Assembly: GCF_000346485.2 (NCBI RefSeq)
Contig: NZ_KQ976354.1
Coordinates: forward strand, 5,812,824 to 5,876,823
Direction: 5' to 3'
Origin: Scytonema hofmannii PCC 7110
GTDB lineage: Bacteria; Cyanobacteriota; Cyanobacteriia; Cyanobacteriales; Nostocaceae
DNA: 64,000 nucleotides
A program made the translations under genes and the position numbers. Positions within the stretch are counted from its first letter, which is position 1; every line of letters starts with the position of its first letter. The notes beneath the pieces are model-generated. The model had not been told where the DNA came from and did not search any database. It saw only the letters and a program-made list of their open reading frames with translations. Positions 9,104 through 18,071 of the stretch are shown here, piece after piece.

Positions 9104-9679
9104 TTACAGAATACCACGCAAATCTAAAACAAAACCAGGCAACACATCTTCACCAGATAAAGTTGTAGGAGATTTTATAACTTCCACCTCTCGTCCTTGG
9201 CGATAAATTTCCACCTGCTTGTTCTGTGGATCGATCAGCCAACCCAAACGAACTCCATTGTCCATGTACTCTTGCATCTTAGCCTGCAAAGTCTTCAAAT
9301 CATCAGTTGCAGAACGCAACTCAACCACAAAATCTGGAGCAATTGGTGGAAATTTTTGTCGTTGCTCGAAACTTAGAGATTCCCACCTTTCTAACTTAAT
9401 CCAAGTGATATCTGGAGAGCGATTTGCTCCATTGGGGAGTTTGAAACACGTTGATGAATCAAACGCTTTCCCTAAATTTTGCTGACGGTTCCAAATCCCT
9501 AATTCAAGATAAAGCTCAAAATTTTGATTTCCTGTTTCCCCACCTGTTGGCGACACGATGACTAGTTCTCCAGATGCTGTACATTCAAACTTCATTTCTG
9601 GATTCGCTTTCACCAATTCGTAGAAAGCATCCTCCGTTAAGTCCCCAACAGGAGATAAATCTAGTGTCAAGATACTCAC
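9104..9679 (-). CDS. Uma2 family endonuclease-like protein (DUF820)
   Basis: A 191-residue member of the Uma2 family, of the subtype with NPEMKFECTASGELVIVSPT near residue 29, the acidic FVVELRSATDDLK motif near 115 and GWLIDPQNKQVEIYRQGREV near 147. It lacks the EYWIVD box of the other two copies and instead has LGWLIDP, as is usual for this subtype. The gap 9680-9915 upstream holds a HIP1 site and no gene. Confidence 0.9.
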   Translation of the reverse strand: MSILTLDLSPVGDLTEDAFYELVKANPEMKFECTASGELVIVSPTGGETGNQNFELYLELGIWNRQQNLGKAFDSSTCFKLPNGANRSPDITWIKLERWESLSFEQRQKFPPIAPDFVVELRSATDDLKTLQAKMQEYMDNGVRLGWLIDPQNKQVEIYRQGREVEVIKSPTTLSGEDVLPGFVLDLRGIL

Positions 9680-9915
9680 GCCGAAGCTCCATAAACGCGA
9701 TCGCTCTAGTTATATCCCATTCTACATAAAAACTTTCTTCGTGCTATTCCATCGATCGCTCATATGAGGCAGAAGATCGAGAAACGCAAACATTGCCGGA
9801 GTTCGCAATGCTTTTTCTGAAGCCGCCACCCCAATGACTCGTTCTAGTAAGATCGTTTAAAACCTTTGCAAATTATCATGAAATATGGATAATAAATTTT
9901 AATGAGGTCAAAAAT

Positions 9916-10233
9916 ATGACACACTCTTCACCCGAAAGAATTGTCAGACGTGGGAGAGTATTTCCGGAAATTCAATGGACTCCAGCACAAAAAGCTCAAG
10001 AAAAAGCCAGAAGACAAGAATTTTATGAGCGTTGTTGGGTGATTTTTGAGCGTTTAAAACCAGAAATACTAGATAAATACTATGGTTGGTATATTGCCAT
10101 TGAACCTGATAGTGGTGATTATTTTATCGATCGGGATCAAGAGGTAGCAAGTAAAATGGCCAGAGAAAAATATCCTAATGTGATTCATCATATTTTTGGC
10201 ATTAATGAAACAGGAGTTAGTGGCAGAATATGA
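9916..10233 (+). CDS. Small cyanobacterial hypothetical protein
   Basis: A basic, hydrophilic 105-residue protein with WYIAIEPDSGDYFIDRDQEV near residue 53. A broken copy of the same domain occurs at 17944-18071. The start is supported by GAGGTC 9 nt upstream. The stop overlaps the start of the next gene (ATGA), so the two are translationally coupled. This small protein next to a retropepsin-like protease is a pairing I recall from cyanobacteria; the function is unknown. Confidence 0.75.
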   Translation: MTHSSPERIVRRGRVFPEIQWTPAQKAQEKARRQEFYERCWVIFERLKPEILDKYYGWYIAIEPDSGDYFIDRDQEVASKMAREKYPNVIHHIFGINETGVSGRI

Positions 10234-10598
10234 TTGAGGGGAGATTTGGAGATGAAGGTCAAGTTTACTTTGAAATTGATTTAATTGGAGGGGATAACTT
10301 CAGCTTTCCTGTAGAAACAATGTTAGATACAGGATTTACTGAATTTTTAGCTATGAACAAACAAGATGTACAAAGTCTTGATTGGTCTTTTTTGCGCCAA
10401 AATAAATTAAGAACTGCTCAAGGAGAAACTGAATTTGATGTTTATAGTGGTAGGGTAATAATAGATAGTCAAGAGTGGGAAATTCCTGTCTTTGCTGGAG
10501 ATGAAATCTAGGAAGTTTTACTAGGTTCTCAATGGCTGAAATTATTTATATTAGTCGTTAATTATAGTCAAAATATAGTAACTTTAGAGTTAATTTAA
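10230..10598 (+). pseudogene. Clan AA (retropepsin-like) aspartic protease with premature TAG
   Basis: The frame starts in the ATGA overlap and contains the retropepsin signature MLDTGFTEFLA (catalytic Asp near residue 33). It meets TAG at 10509-10511 after GDEI. The same frame then continues as EVLLGSQWLKLFILVVNYSQ and on to TAA 10596-10598, which is the expected conserved end of this family. A single G or C to T change can explain the stop. The 93-residue product would lack the last beta strands. Confidence 0.7.
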
Positions 10599-10640
10599 TC
10601 AATTTATTCTCGAACTATGTCACTCATCGCACTACCACTA

Positions 10641-10751
10641 TTTATAGCGTTTTCTGGGCTGCTGAGGTACAAATTTATCTGCGTCCGTCTGCTACAGGCT
10701 GCGGTTAATTATTTCTTCGGTGTACCTCACGAGTGTGGGAATCGCTATAAA
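10641..10751. repeat. MITE-like element with 9-bp terminal inverted repeats
   Basis: A 111-bp stretch begins TTTATAGCG and ends CGCTATAAA, a perfect 9-bp inverted repeat. The interior (TGGGCTGCTGAGGTAC...GAGTGTGGGAATCG) resembles sequences scattered in cyanobacterial genomes. No transposase is inside, so any movement would have to be in trans. Confidence 0.5.
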
Positions 10752-10829
10752 CAATCTACCGTTTTACAGATACCAGCATCCTCACGAAAAACAATACCTG
10801 CCTTCTGACTCTTCTTCGTGCCATTCAGT

Positions 10830-11600
10830 CTAAAACCCGAAGGCGGTAAAACCACCATCGACGGCAATGCATTGTCCAGTGATGTAAGCTGCTCCTGGCA
10901 TACATAAAAATGCAACCAATCCAGCGATATCTTCAGGTTTGCCAATACGACTCATAGGAGTTTTTGCTAACACGGATTTCAAAAAGGTCGGATCGCTTAG
11001 CAAAGTCTCTGTTAAAGGAGTTTGGATAAACCAAGGCGCAACGGTGTTAACCCGAATTCCATCACCTGCCCATTCCACTGCTAATGAACGAGTCAGTTGC
11101 ACGAGGGCGGCTTTTGTCATAGCGTAAGGAGCACCTGTACGAATAGCAGTTAATCCGGCGACAGAGCCAACATTGACAATGCTACTATCCTTGCTGGCTT
11201 TCAGCAACGGATAAGTGAGTTGACAAAGTTCAAAGACCGATTCGAGATTGGTTTGGAAGATCGATGCATATTCTTGTGATGAATAATCCACTGCTTTCTT
11301 CCGAATGTTAGTGCCAACGTTATTGACGAGAATATCGAGTTCTTCGCCAAACGCAGATTTAATGTGGCTGAGAACGGTTTGGCGACCTTCTGTAGTAGCT
11401 ACATCTGCTGCAATGCCGCTTGCTTTCCAATTGTGCGATCGCCAAGATTCTAATACCTGCTCCATTGTTACTCCATTGCGGGCTACAATCGTTACCTCAG
11501 CACCCAAAGCTAGGAACTCTTCGGCAATCGCTCGCCCAATTCCTTTTGTTGCTCCTGTAATTAGAGCTTTCTTTCCAGTCAGTGTCCAGCGATCGCTCAT
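10830..11600 (-). CDS. SDR family oxidoreductase (tropinone reductase-like)
   Basis: A 256-residue classical short-chain dehydrogenase: cofactor motif TGATKGIG at residues about 15-22, NNVG near 93, and catalytic Tyr and Lys in YAMTK near 158-162 with a Ser about 13 residues earlier. The C-terminal [15 protein letters not shown] is typical. The substrate cannot be read from sequence; tropinone reductase-like and sugar dehydrogenase branches are both possible. It lies 57 bp downstream of the broken crotonase gene on the same strand, so they were probably one operon. Confidence 0.9.
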   Translation of the reverse strand: MSDRWTLTGKKALITGATKGIGRAIAEEFLALGAEVTIVARNGVTMEQVLESWRSHNWKASGIAADVATTEGRQTVLSHIKSAFGEELDILVNNVGTNIRKKAVDYSSQEYASIFQTNLESVFELCQLTYPLLKASKDSSIVNVGSVAGLTAIRTGAPYAMTKAALVQLTRSLAVEWAGDGIRVNTVAPWFIQTPLTETLLSDPTFLKSVLAKTPMSRIGKPEDIAGLVAFLCMPGAAYITGQCIAVDGGFTAFGF

Positions 11601-11657
11601 GGTTTTCTTCTTCCTATATAAACAGATTGTACAATTTTCTCAAACTGTTGAATAATT

Positions 11658-12413
11658 CTACGAACCAGCATTACGGAGATCCGTGGCAGTAATGCCCTCT
11701 AGCGCCAACCCATAACCGATTCCCTCACTGACCAATCGCTTAAGTCGTTGGGTCAGAGCAACGCGAGTGTAGCGTAAGTTGAGAGTAGGTGGTTTAGCAA
11801 GCTGTTTTGCCTGTTCCCAAGCCCGTTCCAAGAGTCGAGCTGAGGGCAACACTTCGTTCACAACACCCAGTTCGTCGGCTTGTTGGGCGGTTAGCATCTC
11901 TTGAGTCAACAGGAAATAACGTCCGCGAGATGGTCCTAGTACCAAAGGTCACAGGATATGCACGCTATCGCCCGGTACAATACCTGCATTCAGGTGAGGC
12001 ATATCCTGGAATACTGCATTCTCAGAAGCCAGAACGATGTCAGTCGTGAGGATATATTCGGTGTGCAGCAAGGCAGAACCGTTGACGGCACTGATGACAG
12101 GCACTTCAATATCCAGCAGGTTTTGCAAAACTTTTTTGCCTTCCCAATACGTTTTGTCCCATTCACGGGGATTAGTGACATCACCCAAACTTTGAAAGTC
12201 AATTTGTGCCATCCAGGAGTCGCCTGTGCCTGTTAAAATCACCACTCGATTATCGCGATCGCCCTTGGCGCAAGCCGTACCCGGCTTATCGCGACTAATA
12301 TCGTAGAAGGCATCAGGAAATTCCCGGTGGGTTTTACCTGTGAATACCAAAGGTCCTCCATTAGTGTGCATCCGTACTTCCAAAATCCCGTTTTCGTCTC
12401 GGTAGAAGTGCAA
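11658..12413 (-). pseudogene. Enoyl-CoA hydratase/isomerase (crotonase) family gene with in-frame TGA
   Basis: The N-terminal part (MHFYRDENGILEVRMHTNGG...) runs to DSVHIL and then TGA at 11946-11948; the same frame goes on as PLVLGPSRGRYFLL to the end. The family has Trp at this place (HILWP), so TGG to TGA is the simple explanation. The EFPDAFYDI region resembles the 6-oxocamphor hydrolase-type branch. An in-frame hairpin repeat is inserted at 12255-12292 (RDKPGTACAKGD). The frame also continues 5' of the ATG as PAYFNRYENL to about 12450, where it is cut off. Confidence 0.8.
12255..12292 (-). repeat. HIP1-inserted hairpin repeat, copy 2 (in crotonase gene)
   Basis: On the minus strand it reads GCGATAAGCCGGGTACGGCTT and then GCGCCAAGGGCGATCGC. 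It adds 10 in-frame codons to the crotonase gene; without it the protein reads DISRDRDNRVV, as expected for the family. Confidence 0.9.
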
Positions 12414-12493
12414 GTTTTCATACCGATTGAAGTAAGCTGGTTGTTCTTTGAGGCGAATAACTCAACAGCTGTGCGTAAGGTAGTTTTGTCACG

Positions 12494-12592
12494 CTCGACC
12501 TCAGCTATAATCACCTGAGTGCGCTGCCACCAAAAATTCGACAACTGCCAAACTTGAAAGAACTAGATCTGAGTGGAAACCCAGTCAAATAA
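12494..12592 (+). pseudogene. Leucine-rich-repeat gene 3' fragment
   Basis: One plus-strand frame gives SLDLSYNHLSALPPKIRQLP and NLKELDLSGNPVK before TAA at 12590-12592. It matches the last two repeats of the Roco gene's LRR block (about 13890-13985). Its 5' side abuts the cut-off start of the crotonase gene, marking a recombination junction. Confidence 0.75.
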
Positions 12593-12759
12593 AATAAACT
12601 AGATTTATTTTGCATAAGTATACTTCTCAGTTACCTATTCAATAAGGAAGGTCTTTTGCTAACTTTCTGGTAGTTTCATATTGTATCTACTATGTCATAT
12701 CAAGTTCAGGTGATTACTTATAATAAAATTTATCAACGCTGGTTGGGCATATCATGGAG

Positions 12760-12800
12760 AAACCCAACATAAGCTAAGAATTGATGTTGGGTTTCGTTCC
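12760..12800. repeat. Dispersed AACCCAAC/GTTGGGTT inverted repeat
   Basis: AACCCAACATAAG...ATGTTGGGTTTCGTTCCTCAA is the second copy of the repeat type at 7554 and 58490. The rest of the 12593-12960 gap shows no gene. Confidence 0.6.
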
Positions 12801-12960
12801 TCAAACGCCACTGCACTCAACTGGTGGACACATGAGCACTTTTTGTGACTCCCCAACCTACATATATTATGAGTGCTTCACCGAACCTGATATCAGTGGG
12901 TAAATCATCAAACTAGCAGTTACCACCAAAAACCCAAAGTCACTAAATTGAGTAGAGAGC

Positions 12961-15864
12961 GTGTTTATGACTGAGGCAGAACTACTAGAGGTAATAGAAC
13001 AAGCCGCAACAGAAGGAGTGACAGAACTCGACCTCTGTGGCAAAGGGTTAACGGTTCTACCACCTGAGATAGGAAAACTGACTCAACTCAAAAAACTGAT
13101 TCTCGGCAAATATCGGTATAGAGAAGAGGGTGGGCAAGTCGGTATCATTAGTAACAATTTATGTGCTTTACCTGGGGAAATTGGACAGCTTTGTCAACTT
13201 GAAGAACTTCAGATAGTTGGTAATCGTCTCGAAAGTTTGCCACCAGAATTCGGACAACTCACTAGCCTGCGATCGCTCAATCTCGAAGGTAATCAACTGA
13301 GGGAACTGCCACCAGAAATAGTCCAACTCACCAACTTGCAATCGCTAGACCTTTGGAACAATCAACTGAGCGGGCTACCACCAGAAACAGTCCAACTTAC
13401 CAACTTGCAATCGCTATACCTTGGTGGTAATCAACTGAGTGGGCTACCACTAGAAATAATCCAACTCACCAACTTGCAATCGCTATACCTCGGTGGTAAT
13501 CAACTGAGCGAGCTGCCACCAGAATTCGGATGCCTCACCAACTTACGATCGCTAGACCTTAGTTTTAACAGACTGAGAACGCTACCACCAGAATTCGGAT
13601 GCCTCACCAACTTGCAATCCCTAGATCTCAGTACCAATCAAATGAGCGAACTGCCACCAGAATTCGGACGTCTCGCCAATTTGCAATCGCTCAACCTCTA
13701 TAATAATCAACTGAGTGCGTTACCATTAGAATTCGGACGCCTCACCAACTTGCGATCGCTAAATCTTTGGAGCAATCAACTGAGTGCGCTGCCATCAGAA
13801 TTCGGACATCTCACCAACTTGCGATCGCTATACCTCTGTTATAATCAACTAAGTGCGCTGCCACCAGAATTCGGACGCCTCACCAACTTGCAATTGCTAG
13901 ACCTCATTTCTAATCAACTGAGTGCGCTGCCACCAGAAATTCGACAACTGCCAAACCTAGAAAAACTCGATCTCCGTGGGAACCCACTTCCGATCCCCCC
14001 TGAGATTTTGGGGCGAAAGGAAAGCTGGGAAGAACCTGGTGATGTCGATGAAATTCTTAATTTCTATTTCCGCGTACAAGAAAATCCCAACGAAACCGAA
14101 CCCCTTTATGAAGCCAAATTCTTAATTGTTGGTGAAGGCGGTGCTGGCAAAACCTCCCTCGCTAAAAAAATTGAAGACGAAAACTATCAACTCCAATCCG
14201 ATGAAAAATCAACCGAAGGTATTGACGTAATTCAGTGGCGTTTTAAACATAACGGTCACGATTTTCGCGTTAATATTTGGGACTTTGGCGGTCAAGAAAT
14301 TTACCACCAAACCCACCAGTTTTTCCTCACCAAACGTTCTCTCTATGCCTTAGTTGCTGATACTCGCAAAGAAAACACTGACTTTTACTGGTGGCTGAAA
14401 ATTGTTGAACTCTTGAGCGACAACAGCCCCATTCTGATTATCAAAAATGAAAAACAAGACCGTCAGTGTGAAGTTAACGAGCGCTCTTTGCGAGGAGAAT
14501 TTACCAATCTCAAAGAGGTTTTGGCAACTAACTTAGCTGATAATCGCGGTTTAACAGAGATCAAAGATGCCATTGAGCAATACATCAGCAGGCTACCTCA
14601 TGTTGGTACACCTTTGCCTAAACTTTGGGTGAGAGTCCGTTCTGCTTTAGAAAACTATTCCCGCAACTACATTAGTTTTGAAGAATATCGACAACTTTGC
14701 CGACTTAATAACTTAACTGACCGTGAAGAGATGCTACAGCTGAGTCGGTATCTACACGATCTAGGTGTATTCCTGCACTTTCAAGACGATCCTACACTGA
14801 AACACTATGTCATTCTTAAACCAGAATGGGGTACAACTGCCGTCTACAAAGTATTAGATAATGAAACCGTCAAGAAAAATTTGGGGTGTTTTACACAGGA
14901 GGATCTCGAACATATCTGGGAAGATCCAGGATACACCGATATGCTCCATGAACTGCTCCATCTCATGATGCGGTTCAAACTGTGCTACCCAATTGCCCAT
15001 CTTCCCGACAACTATATTGCACCGCAATTACTCGATATCAACCAACCCGATTACACCTGGGACGATACCAACAATCTAATTTTACGCTACGAATACGAGT
15101 TCATGCCTAAGGGGATGCTGACCCGCTTCATTGTGGAGATACACCCTTGGATTGAAGAACAAAAACTTGTTTGGAGAAGCGGCGTTATTCTCAATAAAGA
15201 CCAAACACGTGCCGAAATTATTGAAAACTACAATCAAAAAGAAATAAAAATCCGTGTCACAGGAAATCGCAAGAAAGAATTGCTGGCTGTTGTCACTCAC
15301 GAATTCGACAAAATTCATCAATCTTTTGAACGTTTGCAGTATGACACTCTTGTTCCTTGCAACTGCGTGGAATGTCAAGGAAGCCAACAACCTCATTCCT
15401 ACCCTCTAGATAACTTGCACAAACGCTTGAAAGCTAATCGGTATCAAATTGAGTGCGAGAAGAGCTATGAAATGGTTGATATTCGCAGGCTAATTGATGA
15501 TGTCAATCTGCAACAACTGGGATCGGAACAGGAACTTAATGACAAATCTGTACAATTACAACAGGAATTGTCTCAGGAAAGAGATAAATCCTTTCAAAAT
15601 CAAGACGTGATTCGCCAACAACGCAAAAAATTACATTCTGCTTTCATCAGTGCTTTTCCAGAACAGTCATTGCTCGAACAATTGTTATATTACGATCTAG
15701 ATAAAAACTTAAATGAAATCACTCAAGAGAGTAATCTCAATACAATCATTTTTAAATTAATACAAACAGCCGAATCTCAGGGATGGCTTTTAGACCTAGT
15801 TCGGGTTGCGTATGAATCAAATCCTGGAAACTCAGAGTTAAAAGCTATTGCTCAAGAATTGTGA
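12961..15864 (+). CDS. Roco family protein: LRR-ROC-COR GTPase with C-terminal EAD1-like domain
   Basis: A 967-residue multidomain protein. Leucine-rich repeats (about 23 residues each, LPPEFG.LTNLRSLDL type) fill residues 18-345. The ROC GTPase follows, with P-loop GEGGAGKTSL at 391-400 and switch DFGGQEIYHQTHQF at 441-454; the NKxD position reads NEKQD. COR follows to about 800, then a short coiled coil (about 850-885). The last 75 residues (SAFISAFPEQSLLEQLLYYD onward) look like an effector-associated domain of the EAD1 type. Such domains recruit effectors in bacterial conflict systems. Translation may start at GTG 12961 or ATG 12967. Confidence 0.9.
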   Translation: MFMTEAELLEVIEQAATEGVTELDLCGKGLTVLPPEIGKLTQLKKLILGKYRYREEGGQVGIISNNLCALPGEIGQLCQLEELQIVGNRLESLPPEFGQLTSLRSLNLEGNQLRELPPEIVQLTNLQSLDLWNNQLSGLPPETVQLTNLQSLYLGGNQLSGLPLEIIQLTNLQSLYLGGNQLSELPPEFGCLTNLRSLDLSFNRLRTLPPEFGCLTNLQSLDLSTNQMSELPPEFGRLANLQSLNLYNNQLSALPLEFGRLTNLRSLNLWSNQLSALPSEFGHLTNLRSLYLCYNQLSALPPEFGRLTNLQLLDLISNQLSALPPEIRQLPNLEKLDLRGNPLPIPPEILGRKESWEEPGDVDEILNFYFRVQENPNETEPLYEAKFLIVGEGGAGKTSLAKKIEDENYQLQSDEKSTEGIDVIQWRFKHNGHDFRVNIWDFGGQEIYHQTHQFFLTKRSLYALVADTRKENTDFYWWLKIVELLSDNSPILIIKNEKQDRQCEVNERSLRGEFTNLKEVLATNLADNRGLTEIKDAIEQYISRLPHVGTPLPKLWVRVRSALENYSRNYISFEEYRQLCRLNNLTDREEMLQLSRYLHDLGVFLHFQDDPTLKHYVILKPEWGTTAVYKVLDNETVKKNLGCFTQEDLEHIWEDPGYTDMLHELLHLMMRFKLCYPIAHLPDNYIAPQLLDINQPDYTWDDTNNLILRYEYEFMPKGMLTRFIVEIHPWIEEQKLVWRSGVILNKDQTRAEIIENYNQKEIKIRVTGNRKKELLAVVTHEFDKIHQSFERLQYDTLVPCNCVECQGSQQPHSYPLDNLHKRLKANRYQIECEKSYEMVDIRRLIDDVNLQQLGSEQELNDKSVQLQQELSQERDKSFQNQDVIRQQRKKLHSAFISAFPEQSLLEQLLYYDLDKNLNEITQESNLNTIIFKLIQTAESQGWLLDLVRVAYESNPGNSELKAIAQEL
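13190..13990. repeat. Tandem 69-bp coding repeats of the LRR block
   Basis: About 11 successive 69-bp units share CCACCAGAATTCGGA and CTCACCAACTTGC. Their near-identity at DNA level shows recent unit duplication or gene conversion, so the repeat number probably varies between strains. Confidence 0.85.
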
Positions 15865-15894
15865 AAAGACATAGGAGTAAAAAACAATGTAAAG

Positions 15895-16212
15895 ACAACA
15901 CAAGGTCATCAGAACGTGCTCAGAAGCGCCAGTTTTAGCCCAGATGGAAAGAAAGCGCATCGTGACCGCATCACAGGACAAGACTGCGAAAATTTGGGAT
16001 TTGAAAGGACAAGCGATCGCCACCCTCTCTGGTCAATTAACGAGATAGAAATATTATTACTTGATGTGGTTACAAATAACCTCTCAGCAAAACAACTTTA
16101 TCTATCACTTGGGTTTCAAATATGTCGAATAGAGAAAATGGCATATAAGTTCAATCATCAATATTGTGATGTGGAAATTATGTCTTTACAGATTAAATCG
16201 CTTCATTCGTAA
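15895..16212 (+). pseudogene. WD40-repeat fragment fused to a GNAT acetyltransferase C-terminus
   Basis: The first part reads HQNVLRSASFSPDGK, then after a frame change RIVTASQDKTAKIWDLKGQ, a typical WD40 blade. Near 16045 the sequence changes to NEIEILLLDVVTNNLSAKQL YLSLGF, typical of the end of GNAT N-acetyltransferases, ending at 16210-16212. The two unrelated gene ends are joined with no complete domain. Confidence 0.6.
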
Positions 16213-16301
16213 CAATAGGCACAAAGTAGGAATGCAATACGGCTTCAGCCGTTAGATGTTCGTGTTAAAATTATACATGAAAAACGTTGGGAGTAGTCAA
16301 A

Positions 16302-16556
16302 GTGAAATTCAACCAAAAACTAGCAATTGCCGCTCTTGGTATTACCTTAATATTTGCTAGCATAGAAGCCAACCGCAACTCAGTTGCATCGGGAACTGAC
16401 CAAACCAGGACTCAGCAGTGTTCGGTGTGTTCTTTGGGTGGATTGGGAGTGCTGTGCTTGTCTTCTCTATTCCTAAAAAGTCGGAGAAATAAGAAACTGC
16501 CCCAACTGAATGTGAAGGATAAGTCTCTACAACTTGGGCAGCACGAGATAGGCTAG
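16302..16556 (+). CDS. Small hypothetical protein with signal peptide-like N-terminus
   Basis: Translation from GTG 16302 (GGGAG 9 nt upstream) gives 84 residues: a short basic start, a hydrophobic stretch (LAIAALGITLIFASI), a polar middle, a second hydrophobic stretch with Cys (CSVCSLGGLGVLCLSSLFL) and a basic tail SRRNKK. The pattern suggests an exported or membrane-anchored small protein with a C-terminal sorting-like tail. I do not recognise the family. The antitoxin gene follows 24 bp later. Confidence 0.5.
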   Translation: MKFNQKLAIAALGITLIFASIEANRNSVASGTDQTRTQQCSVCSLGGLGVLCLSSLFLKSRRNKKLPQLNVKDKSLQLGQHEIG

Positions 16557-16580
16557 AAACAGAGTCATGAGGAAAATCTG

Positions 16581-16853
16581 ATGCAAGCCTACAAACTCAA
16601 GGGAAAAATTGACAATACAGGTAACTTAGTGATTACCGAAACAGTGAAAATACCACCTGGTGAGGTGGAAGTGATTGTATTACAGGTGGCAACTTCGATA
16701 GAAAAAGCCGCCCAGTCAGAATCACAAATATCCAAAAGACCCACCAAAATCAAAGCTCTACAAAGTTGGTTTGAAAAGACACAACCAGCTACGCCTGATT
16801 TTGACCCAGATGAAGCAAGATGGGAAGCTTTAAAGGAGAAACATAACCTGTGA
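16581..16853 (+). CDS. VapB-like antitoxin
   Basis: A 90-residue protein starting MQAYKLKGKIDNTGNLVITE, a start typical of the antitoxins that precede PIN-domain genes in cyanobacteria. Its stop overlaps the next start by 4 nt (GTGA), which indicates coupled translation with the toxin gene. The acidic, unstructured C-terminus would bind and block the toxin. A decayed copy lies at 8318. Confidence 0.8.
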   Translation: MQAYKLKGKIDNTGNLVITETVKIPPGEVEVIVLQVATSIEKAAQSESQISKRPTKIKALQSWFEKTQPATPDFDPDEARWEALKEKHNL

Positions 16854-17272
16854 AAGTTCTCCTTGACACTAACATTATTGTAGATGTTGCTCTTGAGCAA
16901 GAACCTTTTTTTACCAATAGCGAGACAGTTTTATCACTTGTTGAGCAAAGGCAAATCCAAGGTTACATTTCAGCATCTTCGTTTGGTGACCTTTTCTACA
17001 TTATCCGCAAACAAAAGGGTCGAGATTTAGCCATTGAGTTCTTGAGAGAAATCATCACCTTTTGTCAAATCGCCACAGTAGAGAGTACCACAATCAATAT
17101 GGCACTAACTGTTAATTTCAGAGATTTTGAAGACGCTATTCAATACAGCACTGCAGTCCTTAATCACTTAGATGCAATTATCACTCGCAACCCGTCTGAT
17201 TTTCCGGTAACTGTTCCACGAATAATTACCCCCGAACAATTAATCCACGAATTCAGCAATCCTGATTCCTAA
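16850..17272 (+). CDS. PIN domain ribonuclease toxin (VapC-like)
   Basis: A 140-residue PIN protein. The acidic metal-binding residues are visible in VLLDTNIIVD (residue 6), in FRDFEDAIQY (about 93-96) and in HLDAIITRNPSDF (about 109-117). PIN toxins cleave RNA, often tRNA or rRNA, in the cytoplasm and are blocked by the cognate antitoxin. The GTG start overlaps the antitoxin stop. The active site looks intact, so the pair may be functional. Confidence 0.88.
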   Translation: MKVLLDTNIIVDVALEQEPFFTNSETVLSLVEQRQIQGYISASSFGDLFYIIRKQKGRDLAIEFLREIITFCQIATVESTTINMALTVNFRDFEDAIQYSTAVLNHLDAIITRNPSDFPVTVPRIITPEQLIHEFSNPDS

Positions 17273-17349
17273 AAAGTCGGAAAAAGTAAGAATCTGCCTC
17301 TGTAGCAATTCCTTTGTTAGAGGACGAGTGTTGGTAGTTCACTGCTTTG

Positions 17350-17727
17350 TTAAGCAACCATACCTATATGGGCTGCGACGATATGCCAAGTTCCGCTAGG
17401 AGAGACAGCCCAAACCCGCGTGAAACGAAAGTCACCATTTGCAGGGCTGCCATTATAACTACCAGACAATTGCATGCGGACTGATACGATCGCTACCTCT
17501 CCATGAAGTTGAATATGCTGCTCAGAAGGTGTCAGTTCGTGAATCTTAATCAAACCAGATTCGTGAGCAGCGAGATCGTCTTGTTTCCCCAATAATTCCC
17601 CCAGATGACTTGTGATGATAATTTCGGGGGCTAGTAGTTCATTCAAGGCGCTTACATCAGAAGCAAGCATCGCCAGTCTGAGCTGTTCTTCGGCGTTGAT
17701 AATCTGAGTTTCAACTGTTTTATTCAT
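17350..17727 (-). CDS. SnoaL/NTF2-fold protein (DUF4440-like)
   Basis: A 125-residue protein with the NTF2-like pattern: an N-terminal helix (EEQLRLAMLASDVSALNELL), ITSHLGELLGKQD, and a final strand GTWHIVAAHIGMVA. Members of this fold are small enzymes or binding proteins with a cone-shaped pocket; the ligand cannot be read here. It stands alone on the minus strand. Confidence 0.8.
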   Translation of the reverse strand: MNKTVETQIINAEEQLRLAMLASDVSALNELLAPEIIITSHLGELLGKQDDLAAHESGLIKIHELTPSEQHIQLHGEVAIVSVRMQLSGSYNGSPANGDFRFTRVWAVSPSGTWHIVAAHIGMVA

Positions 17728-17888
17728 ATATTCCTAAATATCAACAAACTTGCCAAGCGACCTCACCGCTACAGAAATGTCGCAGCTATCCCAGCATATA
17801 TTCAGTAGACCGAAAACTTTGATATATGATGAAAAATTCATGCCGAATAAAAACAACTATAGGACTCCTATTTGATTTTTGAAATACA

Positions 17889-17945
17889 CGTAGGTAGGGC
17901 TAAAGCCCACCACGTAAGCTTTTGTGCGGCATAGCCCTACCTACG
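17889..17945. repeat. Inverted repeat element with perfect 13-bp arms
   Basis: CGTAGGTAGGGCT at 17889-17901 pairs with AGCCCTACCTACG at 17933-17945. It is a long hairpin of the dispersed type, adjoining the gene fragment at 17944. Confidence 0.7.
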
Positions 17946-18071
17946 GACTGGTATGTAGCGATTGAACCTGACAGTGGTGATTATTTTCTTGATGCTAATA
18001 AAGAAGTTGCCCAAAATCAGGCTCGCTCCAAACATCCATCCAGGTTAATTTATACTTTTCAGTTAAATAAT
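17944..18071 (+). pseudogene. C-terminal fragment related to the small protein at 9916
   Basis: The frame WYVAIEPDSGDYFLDANKEV then AQNQARSKHPSRLIYTFQLN matches the second half of the 9916 gene product and stops at TAG 18072-18074. The start is missing; a hairpin repeat replaces it. Confidence 0.7.

Noticed and set aside
10617-10808. 63-codon plus-strand ORF after the protease pseudogene
   Set aside because: It runs through the MITE-like repeat, has no ribosome site and resembles no protein.
12239-12544. 101-codon minus ORF over the crotonase start
   Set aside because: It is in another frame than the conserved crotonase sequence and includes the hairpin repeat; not coding.
13190-13990. Tandem 69-bp repeats as a possible non-coding satellite
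   Set aside because: They keep the frame and the LRR consensus, so they are coding repeats of the Roco protein.
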